Below are positions 22,173 through 30,066 of a DNA stretch of 30,066 nucleotides, one piece after another; position 1 is the stretch's first letter, and every line of letters begins with the position of its first letter. The DNA is from Haplosporangium gracile (Eukaryota > Mortierellomycota > Mortierellomycetes > Mortierellales > Mortierellaceae): contig JAAAUF010000511.1 of NCBI GenBank assembly GCA_015499985.1, forward strand, positions 1 to 30,066, read 5' to 3'. The position numbers and the translations under genes were made by a program. Below the pieces are notes generated by a model. The model did not search any database. It was given only the letters and a program-made list of their open reading frames with translations, and was not told the origin of the DNA.

Positions 22173-23374
22173 ATGGCAAACCCAAAAACAGTAGCAGAGA
22201 AACCACCAAAAACAAATGAGGTTGAATCTGATTCAGACGACGAGAGCGACGACGAGGATTACGCCCCCGATGGTAACAACCAAAACTCATTTCACGCCTT
22301 TTTGCGTTCTGACTTCAAACAAACCCAAGTTCCCAATACGCCATCTCAGTAAAGAAAATACTAACACACTCCTTTGGTTTTTTTTTTATCATAGAAAAGG
22401 ACTTTCAGAGTGACGGCGAGGACTTAGACGGCAGCAGTGACGACGACGACAATACCACAAACGACGCATACACATCAATATCAACATCACGATCCGGGAA
22501 ACGGCGCGCCGACAACGACCCTTCTTCCTCTACACACAAGAAATCCAAACCTCAACAGGAACCAACACCCCAGGAACAAGCTGAAGCCCTCAACAAGAAA
22601 TCTCGGCTTGACGCCCTCTGGACAGAGATGAACGCTCCCGTCCCTAAACCAGCACTCTCCGCACGACGACTCGATCTTTCAGTCCTCTCAGGATCTGAAT
22701 CAGCTTCGGATAAGGGAGCTGGATCGGGAACGTCGGGAAAGATGGTGACGATTACAACGACATATGATTTTGCGGGCGAGACTGTCACGGTGACCAAAGA
22801 TGTTCCTGAGAACTCGAAGGAGGCCAAGGAGTATGCGGCCAAGAATGACAAAGCCGCTCCTGTTGATGCTAGTTCGTCTAATTCTACATCTGCGACTGCG
22901 GCAGCAGCATTAACGACAACAACAGCCACAAAGGACTCAATACTCTCAACAGCACAAAACCTCGACACTATAACCAGTACATCATCAACAGCAACACCCA
23001 TCACAGAAAACTCAAAACCCACAGATGCATCATCAATATTAGGATCAAATCCAGCACCAGGAGGACCAAAGATCACGACCCGTCCCTCAATCCTCGACTC
23101 CATCGCTACAAAGACAAAAGCTCCCGTCCGGTATATCCGCAAGAAATCCAACCTCGACGAACTAGCGGCCACCTACGGTGTCAAGAAACCACCCAAACTC
23201 AACACGCTTGAGAAATCAAAACTCGACTGGAAGAACTTTGTAGGCAAGGAAGGAATTGAAGATGAACTGAAGCATCATAACAAGGACGGGTATATGGAGA
23301 AGGTGGCCTTCTTGCAGCGCACGGATGAGCGGAGAGATCAGGAGTATCAGCAGCTCAAGAAAAAGCGGCGGTAG
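22173..23374 (+). CDS. SWC5: SWR1-complex subunit Swc5 / BCNT-domain protein
   Basis: The exons are 22173-22272 and 22395-23374 (359 aa). The acidic N-terminus (EVESDSDDESDDEDYAPD and a second Asp-rich block) suits histone H2A-H2B binding. A basic segment and NKKSRLDALWTEMN follow. The last 80 residues match the BCNT-C domain, with SKLDWKNFVGKEGIEDELKH and a basic end (KKKRR). Swc5 works in the nucleus in the SWR1 remodeller, which exchanges H2A for H2A.Z; animal CFDP1 is the counterpart. The middle region is low-complexity Ser/Thr/Ala. The domain order acidic-basic-BCNT is as expected and the frame is intact. Confidence 0.92.
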
Positions 23375-23401
23375 AAACCAGAGATTGTCTTGTAGCAAGA
23401 A

Positions 23402-23407
23402 AATAAA
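23402..23407 (+). terminator. Polyadenylation signal AATAAA
   Basis: AATAAA lies 28 bp after the Swc5 stop codon. Confidence 0.5.
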
Positions 23408-23558
23408 TATTCAAAAGAAAATGAAAGCCATGACAACGAGCATTTCGTCCGTGAAGAAGAAGGTTCTTTACGTGTTTTGGGCTGTGTTGAACAAATAAAA
23501 GACGCGTGCTATCTCTCCTGCTCCTTTTTCCCTTGCACTTCCTTTTTCCTACCTCATT

Positions 23559-23794
23559 TAGTCTCGTCTATCCTTTCTTTTCGCCGAGCGAAGCCCTGTG
23601 TGGAGAAAATTGTATCACTCGCTGTTACAGCGTCTTATTTTCCATGGCACCTGCGATAGTGTGAATGATTACGTGACATTAGCTTAATGGAAGCGCGCAA
23701 CAATGCAACATTTCCTTATATGGAAAATAAGACGTTGGAACAACGAGTGATACAATTTTTTCCACAGCCCCTCTGCGAAGGATAGGACGAGAGA
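23559..23794. mobile_element. Foldback (MITE-like) element
   Basis: The left segment 23601-23645 and the right segment 23720-23764 are reverse complements at 41 of 45 positions. They include uninterrupted blocks of about 16 and 15 bases. The similarity continues outward at lower level to about 23559 and 23794 (TCTCGTC..ATCCTT on the left strand). The central loop is 74 bp. There is no coding capacity. The form fits a short non-autonomous inverted-repeat element or the remnant of one. I could not define a target-site duplication. Confidence 0.65.
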
Positions 23795-24202
23795 CACACA
23801 AGCAGCTTTCAACTTTGAAAAGCCTTACATGTCGACCTATTGAAGTTTTTGCGAAAGCATTTCCTTTGAATTACTGAAGTGGGTTCTTATCGTTGTTTTG
23901 AAGTGCTATACAGCTTTCCGACGCATGATTTTTTCTTTCTTCGGTCCTGTCTTTTGAAAGGCGAATATGGGTCGGATGAAGGTCCTGAGTGGTTGTGTAT
24001 GTGTGTAGCGAACTGAATGTTGATAGGTAGCTTTCGTCGGAAACGTGTAATAAAGTAGCTACTAATTACACTAAATTCTTCTCTTTGACAAAACGGACAA
24101 AGCCAACTAGAGTTAAAAAAAAAAAAAAGAGAGAGAGAGACACAACTACTTATTCAACAAATCGACATAACCTTTTAATCGACAATCGCAAGCATAGGGC
24201 AT
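23795..24202. other. Intergenic region, no gene seen
   Basis: This is AT-rich DNA downstream of the minus-strand F-box gene. It contains an A-run and GA units at about 24115-24140. Confidence 0.5.
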
Positions 24203-26107
24203 TTAGAGTGCGGTCCATTGGTCCACACGCCTATCTTTGTGTTGATCCTGAAGCCATTTGAAAGGCTCTGTGACCTCGCCAGTTTTTCCGAAAAACCACG
24301 CCCGTTCGAGTCGAGGCCAGTGTTTGTTCATCCAGGTCGCCTCTGGCCATCCCATCGTCACCTTAGTCTCTGCCATATTCGCACAAACCGAGCCCCGCAA
24401 TTCCTTCAGATGTCTCAGTCCAGCGAAATGATAAAGATATCCTGGTCGACCGGTCTCGATGTCCGCAAGATTCAGCATGGCAGGAAACAACATCGCATCG
24501 TCCATTCTGTCTATGTCTACTTCGCCGACATAGTCGACATTGTCGAAGGGAACAGTCATTATATTCAAGTGCTGCAATCCTGTCAATGCACCGATCCGTC
24601 GGTAGAGGTTCTCCAATCGAGCAAAGTGCTGCGATTCGCCAGTGGTAAGTGTGATGGGGACTGGGCGGAGGTAGTACGGCTGTACTCCAGGCTCGAAGGG
24701 AAGCTCGCATCTGCTGATGGCGATTGTGAGTTGGGTCAACTTTTTACATCCCCAAGGATATTCCAGAGCGTCGTCCAAGCTGGTGTAAAAGCCCTCGAGT
24801 TGACTGAAGGGTAGGTAAAGGATATCTAAGTTGCAGCATCCCCTGAGTATAGTAGAGGCAGAGATCTCAGCAAAGTAGTCGAGTCCTACGAGGCGAATAT
24901 CCCGCAGAGTTGTCGAGTGTCGTTGGATGGCAAGTGTGACTGTAGTGCTGTCGAAATTGAAGTACAGTCCGCTATACTCCAATTAGGTGACCTGTTGTTC
25001 AGGCAACGATTTGAGGATCCTGAACGCCAACAGACGGTACTCCTCAAACTCAAAAGAACTGCATTTGACCGACTCGATCTTGGGACAGTTCTTGCCGATG
25101 GAATCCCCGATAGTATTGATGCCGTCGTGCCCGATCATGGAAGATATTTCAAGTCTCTTGACGTTGGGATAATGCGCAAACATTGAGCGGTCGAAAGTCG
25201 CGTCCCAGTAAGAGCCAAACATCCCATGAAGCCTCAGCCACTCCATTTTAGTTAAGGGTTCCCGCTTTCTAGCAACCGTCACCCCCTTGTCGACCTCTGC
25301 CTCTTCCTCATGTCCGTAACCGTTCCAGCCTGGAATAGTGGTATCGCTCTTGCTGTCATTAAAAAAGGCCATAAAAAGCTGCTCGAGCGACGATGGGCAA
25401 GAGAAGAGCAGTTGTGAGCACAAGGCAACCCAGTCTTTGCACCCGCAATGGACATCTACGTGCAACGACTTCAAATTGTACATCCCAAACAAGATGCCGC
25501 CGAGAAGACGAGCGCCACAATTGTCCACGATCGGAGTCTCGGACAGATCTAGAGACGTCAGGCTAGGGTGGAGAGATATCAACCAGGAGAGCTGGGCGAG
25601 TGTCGCTCGACGACTCTAAACGCTGGGCAACGTATAAGGGCGATTGAGTGACTTGCTCATTCTTACAACGAGTCGTGATAGAGAGGTCATGGGAGACAAG
25701 AGAACCAATTGACGGGTGTCAGTGTCCGGTGGTGGCAGCCAGGTCGGTCGTGTAGTAGGGGTGCTGCCAGTGGTGTGCGGGTTGTCGGTCTCCTGAAAAG
25801 CGAGCATGCAGTTGTAAAAATAAGCGAGTTCCTCAACTCCAAGAGTCAGCTTCCGGATGTATTGGACGTTCCATGCAAGGGCATCCCTGCCCAATGCACT
25901 GGAAGAGAGAATCCTGAAGACATAGTAGGCTGCGCCATCGAGGTTCCGAGGACAACTCTCAAGGTTTTTGAAGAGCAGGGGTGTGCAAAGCCTATATAGT
26001 TTGTGGTTGGTGCGAGCGAGATTCGAGACATCCTTATTGCCGAGTAGTGCGGTCAAAAGATCGAGCAGTTCCTGAATGTCGACGAAATGATCAAAAGAAT
26101 TCGACAT
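24203..26107 (-). pseudogene. F-box/LRR protein, one frame with two in-frame stops
   Basis: A single minus-strand frame runs 635 codons from ATG 26107 to TAA 24203-24205, with only two interruptions: TAG at codon 164 (25616-25618) and TAA at codon 375 (24983-24985). An F-box lies at residues about 9-45 (FVDIQELLDLLTALLGNKDV, then LYRLCTPLLFKNLE). The remainder is leucine-rich repeats (HPSLTSLDLSETPIVD, SLPEQQVT, TGLQHLNIMTVPF). F-box proteins recruit substrates to SCF ubiquitin ligases, with LRRs usually binding the target. The first stop could be removed by a 51-bp intron (25666-25616, GTAAGA..TTTAG, in phase). No such escape fits the second. Possible readings are recent inactivation, sequencing error, or a truncated product. 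Confidence 0.7.
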
Positions 26108-26559
26108 GGTTTGATGGGAGGGTAAGTTGGTTTTGTGATGAAGGATGAAGGAAGAAAGAATCGACCTTTTACCCTCGTCCCCAAGAGGGGGCTTCAAACT
26201 TTGACTTCTGCAAAAAAAAAAAAAAATAAGCGCTGATTTTGATGGCCTATTTGAAATATATCTGCTCTCGAGCATGCACATTTCGATGGTTCATTTGATG
26301 GATGGCTTATTTTGGTTATAAGCCCAGAGACCTGGCCTGATGTAAGAACAGGTCAATGTTTGGCCCAAGAGTACATGCCAAGGCACCGGATTGACTGCTG
26401 GCATCTGAAGAACAGTCGTGAACTCTGGTCTAACTAAATGTTGGCCATATAGCAAACCTCAAAGTACGGCTCTTCCTACTTGGATAGACTTGTAGTGATA
26501 CCGACAAGTCGCCAGTCATAAAGGTCCTTGATAGTGATACCTTCCGTTCACTTCAAGGG

Positions 26560-26861
26560 ACAGTTTTCTGACATGCTGGACGTTCCGTGTAAGGGCATGG
26601 AGGACTGGGTCGATGCGATAATATTGGATAAGTTGTAGGGCTTGTATTCGTAACTCCAGACACTGCCATCCAGAGTGTTGTAAACTGACGGTGTGCAGTT
26701 CCTGTGCAGCAGTCGAGTAGAGTGAGGTTCGAAATATCCTTTCTGTCGAGTTGTGTGGTCAAAGGGTCGACCAGTTCCTGAACATTAAAGAACCGTTCGC
26801 AAGAAGTCGACGTGGTTGTTGGTTGATGGTGGTGGTGGCGATGGTGATGAAAATTTGTCAT
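26560..26861 (-). pseudogene. Truncated tandem copy of the F-box/LRR gene
   Basis: The ATG at 26859-26861 (minus) is followed by a His-rich leader and FFNVQELVDPLTTQLDRKDI, the same F-box start as in the neighbour. After about 20 more residues the frame shifts. Nucleotide similarity shows the relation directly: 26748-26799 resembles 26041-26092, and the stretch around 26577-26600 resembles 25865-25890 (both contain TGGACGTTCC and AAGGGCAT). Similarity fades beyond that, so only the 5' part survives. Confidence 0.65.
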
Positions 26862-27342
26862 TGTACGACTTGAAGAAAGAGGAAAGGAATGAAAATTGGC
26901 CACCAGTCCTTTTCTTGGAGCAAAAAATGATGAAAATAACGGTGAACACTAAATAGAATTTGCCACCAAACACTCACTGCTCCGCGCCCTCATAGTCTAT
27001 CAGTTACAAAAGATCCAAGAGTGCGACGGAGCGCAACTATTTTGTTAACGAGTCCCACCCTCTAACACAACACGGTCAATCGTCACTTCCCTGACAGGGC
27101 ATGGCATTGTTATCCGTCAGCCTAGGACTATAGGATTTCTCCTGATCGCTTTAAAGTTTGGAGCCCCAACCCCCCCGACGACCCTCTGCCCGCCATTTCC
27201 GGGATTTTTTTCTTCTTCAGTTGTCTCCGGCCGATGCTTGTTTTCGACTTCAATTGCACTCACCGCATTTTCTGTACGCGTGTTGGGTGCATAAATTGTC
27301 CTTCCTTACACGTAGCATGGCGCCAGCCCTCGATTGGACTAA
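26862..27342. other. Intergenic, no gene accepted
   Basis: This is the upstream side of the truncated F-box copy. A plus-strand frame from 27158 to 27544 (128 codons) is open, but its translation has no recognisable pattern and it overlaps the more coding-like frame at 27343-27714. Confidence 0.35.
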
Positions 27343-27714
27343 CAATTTCGTTCAGCGAGAAACATTGTCGTTATCAAAGCAGTCGACCACACTCGTGATA
27401 ATACGACGCTGCCTAGGAAAAAGGAAAAGAAAATACAAAAAATTCATAAGCCTAGTAAATATCAGGCGTCGGTTTTTTGCAATTTCTATGCCAAGAGTGG
27501 ACACAACGATGCAACATCCGAGTACATTTGTGTTCATGACATGATTGATGCTTCGATCATTGACCTGAACCCTCCTGGGCGTCTTGGATATAGCGGTAAT
27601 TGTTTTGCAATTGTATGTTTCCTTCCTCCGAGAATGCTCATTGCTCTGGGGTTGGTCTCAGTCGGTGCATTAGGAATTTGTAACTTGTTTTCCGAGAAAG
27701 GCAACGCGCTGTAA
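27343..27714 (+). pseudogene. Orphan reading frame, possible acyltransferase remnant
   Basis: A frame of 123 codons is open from just after a TAA (27340-27342) to TAA 27712-27714, without an ATG near its beginning. The translation looks coding-like. It contains SVFCNFYAKSGHNDATSEYI, then DLNPPGRLGYSGNCFAIV and LIALGLVSVGALGI. The segment with NPP and GYSGN recalls the R-x-R-x-N-P-P-L-P-x-x-Y-x-G-N motif of HXXXD-type (BAHD-like) acyltransferases common in these fungi. The HXXXD motif itself is not present. It could be an exon of a decayed gene or a chance frame. Confidence 0.25.
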
Positions 27715-28221
27715 TTCTGCTTACTCTTGCTCTCCTCTATAACATTTCTCTAATTGACAGACAGACGCCACCAACAGCTAAAAGATCAGACACAGGGGTC
27801 ACTCATCAATCATTACACAGAGATCAACCACCCAACAAAAAAAAAGGGGGGGGGGGTTTTATCAGTTCTTTGTTCCCCTTGCACTGCGTAAGACATGCCT
27901 AATCGAGACCAGCTGGTTCCTGGAACTCCACAAAAGGAGATTGATGCTTTCTGCCTTACCCTTCCTCTTCTTTTGAATAAAAAGAACCCCGTTCCCCCCT
28001 TTGTTTGTTCTTTCCTTACTCTCTGCTTCCTTACTCTGCTTCCTTCCTCTGCCTCTTTCCCCCCGACATCAACCTTTCCTCCCTCCTTCTCCTCTCCTCC
28101 TCTCTTCCCTTTGAAGTCTTTCTCATTTCTACCTACACTTACCGTAGAAGCGCGTAAAAAAGCTCTTTTCTCCTACCCTCCTTTACGATCCCCTCTTCCT
28201 CCCACACATAATACATACACA
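27715..28221. promoter_or_regulatory. Upstream region and leader of the delta-9 desaturase gene
   Basis: A run of A's then ten G's is at about 27838-27856. From about 27960 the DNA is almost pure pyrimidine on the plus strand up to the ATG at 28222, the usual look of strong promoters in this genome. No specific factor site is claimed. Confidence 0.45.
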
Positions 28222-29670
28222 ATGGCGACCCCTCTCCCTCCCTCGTTTACCGTCCCCGCCACAGCCACAGAAACCCGTCGGGACCCCCTCCTCCACAGTG
28301 AACTGCCCCCACTCCTCGAGGGCGGCCTCACTGTTAAGAACGTCTGGAAGAACTTGGACTGGAAGCATGTCCTCGGTCTCGGACTCACCCCCCTGATCGC
28401 CCTCTACGGACTTTTTACGACCGAGATCCAGACAAAGACTCTGATCTGGTCTATTATCTACTACTTTGCCACCGGCCTCGGCATCACCGCCGGTAAGAGA
28501 CTGATCCTACAAGTGATGTAAACCACCTCCCCCCAGTTCGATGTAGGAACGACAATATCCTAACCCCTTTATTTTTCTTGCATTACTTGAAAATGAAAAA
28601 TAGGATACCATCGTCTGTGGGCTCATCGTGCATACAGCGCAGGTCCAGCAATGTCTATCATCTTGGCCTTGTTGGGCGCCGGCGCCGTTGAGGGCTCGAT
28701 CAAATGGTGGTCTCGCGGCCACCGCGCCCATCACCGCTGGACCGACACCGAAAAGGACCCTTACTCTGCCCATCGCGGTCTTTTCTTCTCCCACGTTGGC
28801 TGGATGCTAGTAAAGCGCCCCGGTTGGAAGATTGGCCACGCTGATGTTGACGATCTCAACAAGAGCAAGCTGGTCGTCTGGCAGCACAACAACTATACCG
28901 CCCTCGTCATCCTCATGGGCGTCGTCTTCCCTACCGCCGTCGCTGGTTTAGGCTGGGGTGACTGGCGTGGAGGATATTTCTTTGCGGCGATCTTGCGTCT
29001 GGTCTTTGTTCACCATGCCACCTTCTGTGTTAACTCGCTTGCCCACTGGCTCGGTGAGGGACCCTTTGATGATCGCCATTCCCCCCGTGATCATTTCATT
29101 ACGGCTTTCGTGACCCTTGGCGAAGGCTACCACAACTTTCATCACCAGTTCCCTCAGGATTACCGTAACGCGATTCGCTTCTACCAGTACGATCCCACAA
29201 AGTGGTTGATCGCCACCTGTGCCTTCTTCGGTTTCGCCTCCCACCTCAAGACATTCCCCGAGAACGAGGTCCGCAAGGGCCAGCTCCAGATGATCGAGAA
29301 GCGCGTCATGGAGAAGAAGACAAAACTCCAGTGGGGAATCCCCATTGCCGAGCTGCCCATCCTGTCCTTTGAGGATTTCGAGCACGCCTGCAAGAACGAT
29401 AACAAGAAGTGGATTCTTTTGGAAGGCGTCGTTTACGATGTTGCCGATTTCATGGTCGAGCACCCTGGTGGCGAGAAGTATATCAAGATGGGTATCGGCA
29501 AGGATATGACAGCAGCTTTCAACGGTGGCATGTACGATCACAGCAACGCTGCACGTAACTTGCTCAGCTTGATGCGTGTAGCCGTGGTCGAGTTTGGAGG
29601 TGAGGTCGAGGCTCAGAAAAAGAACCCTTCGGTCCCTGTCTATGGAGAGCAGCACTCCAAGAACGAGTAA
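28222..29670 (+). CDS. OLE1: Delta-9 acyl-CoA desaturase with cytochrome b5 domain
   Basis: The exons are 28222-28492 and 28604-29670 (445 aa). The enzyme sits in the ER membrane and puts the cis double bond at C9 of stearoyl- or palmitoyl-CoA, the first step towards oleic and polyunsaturated acids. The three histidine boxes that hold the di-iron centre are intact: HRLWAH (93-98), HRAHH (130-134) and HNFHH (267-271). Hydrophobic segments flank them (LGLGLTPLIALYGLF near the start, ALVILMGVVFPTAVAGLGW later). The C-terminal cytochrome b5 domain has the heme motif HPGG (377-380) and a second heme His at 403 (YDHSNAA). The fused electron donor is the fungal Ole1 arrangement. Length and start match what I know of the Mortierella alpina enzymes. 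Confidence 0.97.
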
Positions 29671-29815
29671 AACCAACTCATAGCAACTACCCTTTCATTA
29701 TCGATATACCTTTCTTTTCTTCTTTTTTGCATATTTCTAATCGTTTCAAAGCATATTAAACCACAACTTCACAAAAAAAATTGTAGTGTACATGAGTGTT
29801 TATTAATGAGAGTAT

Positions 29816-30019
29816 CTATCGAAGTCGCTGAAAGATGGAAGCGGTGTTGTCATGGATGGTGTGCTGGTCCCCGTCTTCAATTGGAAACCCAATACAGAAC
29901 ATGTCCTTGTCCAGCAATAAAAGACCCTTCCCATCAGGACACCACTTCAACGACGACACCACAAAGTTCTCCGCAGGTACCTCAACTGCCTCCACAGCTC
30001 CATCCATCTGCTGCTGTAG

Positions 30020-30066
<47 letters not shown>
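29816..30066 (-). CDS. C-terminal end of a probable WD40-repeat protein (WRAP73/WDR8-like), partial
   Basis: The minus-strand frame enters from the right edge and ends at TAG 29816-29818. From the edge it encodes a glutamine run, then QMDGAVEAVEVPAENFVVSS and LKWCPDGKGLLLLDKDMFCI. The last piece has the look of a terminal WD40 blade, and the DKDxFC ending recalls WRAP73/WDR8 proteins (microtubule-organising-centre factors). Only about 83 codons are visible, so the family is tentative. It converges with the desaturase gene, with 145 bp between stop codons. Confidence 0.5.
30014..30066. repeat. (GTT)n trinucleotide repeat encoding polyglutamine
   Basis: About 17 GTT units on the plus strand, read as CAA (Gln) on the minus strand inside the partial WD40-like gene. 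The repeat continues past the window edge. Confidence 0.9.

Noticed and set aside
22552..23172. Minus-strand frame of 206 codons
   Set aside because: Antisense of the Swc5 exon, Val/Ser/Ala-rich translation without a family pattern.
24920..25060. An intron removing the TAA at 24983-24985
   Set aside because: The in-phase candidates use poor donors (GTACCG) or poor acceptors and would delete LRR-like coding residues such as ILKSLPEQQVT.
28948..29676. Minus-strand frame of 242 codons
   Set aside because: Antisense of the desaturase; the plus frame has all catalytic motifs.
1..30066. CRISPR array, bacterial operons, ribosome binding sites
   Set aside because: Spliced genes and fungal families show a eukaryotic nuclear sequence; no spaced direct-repeat array is present.
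1..30066. tRNA and rRNA genes
   Set aside because: No cloverleaf-like stretch with A and B boxes and no rRNA core sequence was recognised by eye; a tRNAscan run would be decisive.

Overview
The window is nuclear DNA from a filamentous fungus of the Mortierellomycotina (a Mortierella-like genus). The genes carry short GT..AG introns of about 85-240 bp, promoters are CT-rich, and 3' ends are AT-rich. The clearest taxonomic marker is at 28222-29670: a delta-9 acyl-CoA desaturase with a C-terminal cytochrome b5 domain. Its 445-aa length and residue pattern match what I know of the Mortierella alpina delta-9 desaturases. The genus cannot be fixed from this window alone.

Layout. (1) 1-5.4 kb is a graveyard of broken genes from families expanded in this lineage: an LRR (F-box type) pseudogene (288-925, minus), a frameshifted Crinkler/nuclease-like pseudogene (1096-2070, minus), a damaged multi-exon gene of an uncharacterised family (about 2401-3524, plus) and a degraded F-box/LRR gene (about 4190-5369, minus). 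An imperfect palindrome at 2094-2294 lies between the second and third. (2) 5.4-7.25 kb has no recognisable gene. (3) 7.25-23.4 kb is an orderly housekeeping block: a PH-domain protein (7254-9668), the mitochondrial ClpB/Hsp78 disaggregase (10475-13796), an ACADSB-type acyl-CoA dehydrogenase (14011-16222, minus, with a run of 22 N), an OAC1/SLC25A34-35-type mitochondrial carrier with an unusually long first intron (17980-20448), and an LYR-motif protein (21271-21890, minus) divergent from the SWR1-complex subunit Swc5/BCNT (22173-23374). (4) 23.4-28.2 kb is accessory again: a 235-bp foldback element, an F-box/LRR gene with two in-frame stops, a broken tandem paralogue of it, and an orphan reading frame. 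(5) 28.2-30.07 kb holds the desaturase and the polyglutamine-containing C-terminus of a probable WD40 protein that runs off the window.

Functional links. Four of the intact genes point to the mitochondrion (Hsp78, acyl-CoA dehydrogenase, carrier, LYR protein) and one to ER lipid desaturation. Fungi of this group generally do not organise such genes as operons, so the clustering is probably incidental. Exon joins below were checked by reading-frame phase arithmetic and by continuity of the family pattern. No alignment or database search was possible, and family comparisons come from general knowledge. I found no convincing new multi-gene system. The best leads are the interrupted lineage-specific families, the two inverted repeats and a few hidden reading frames.
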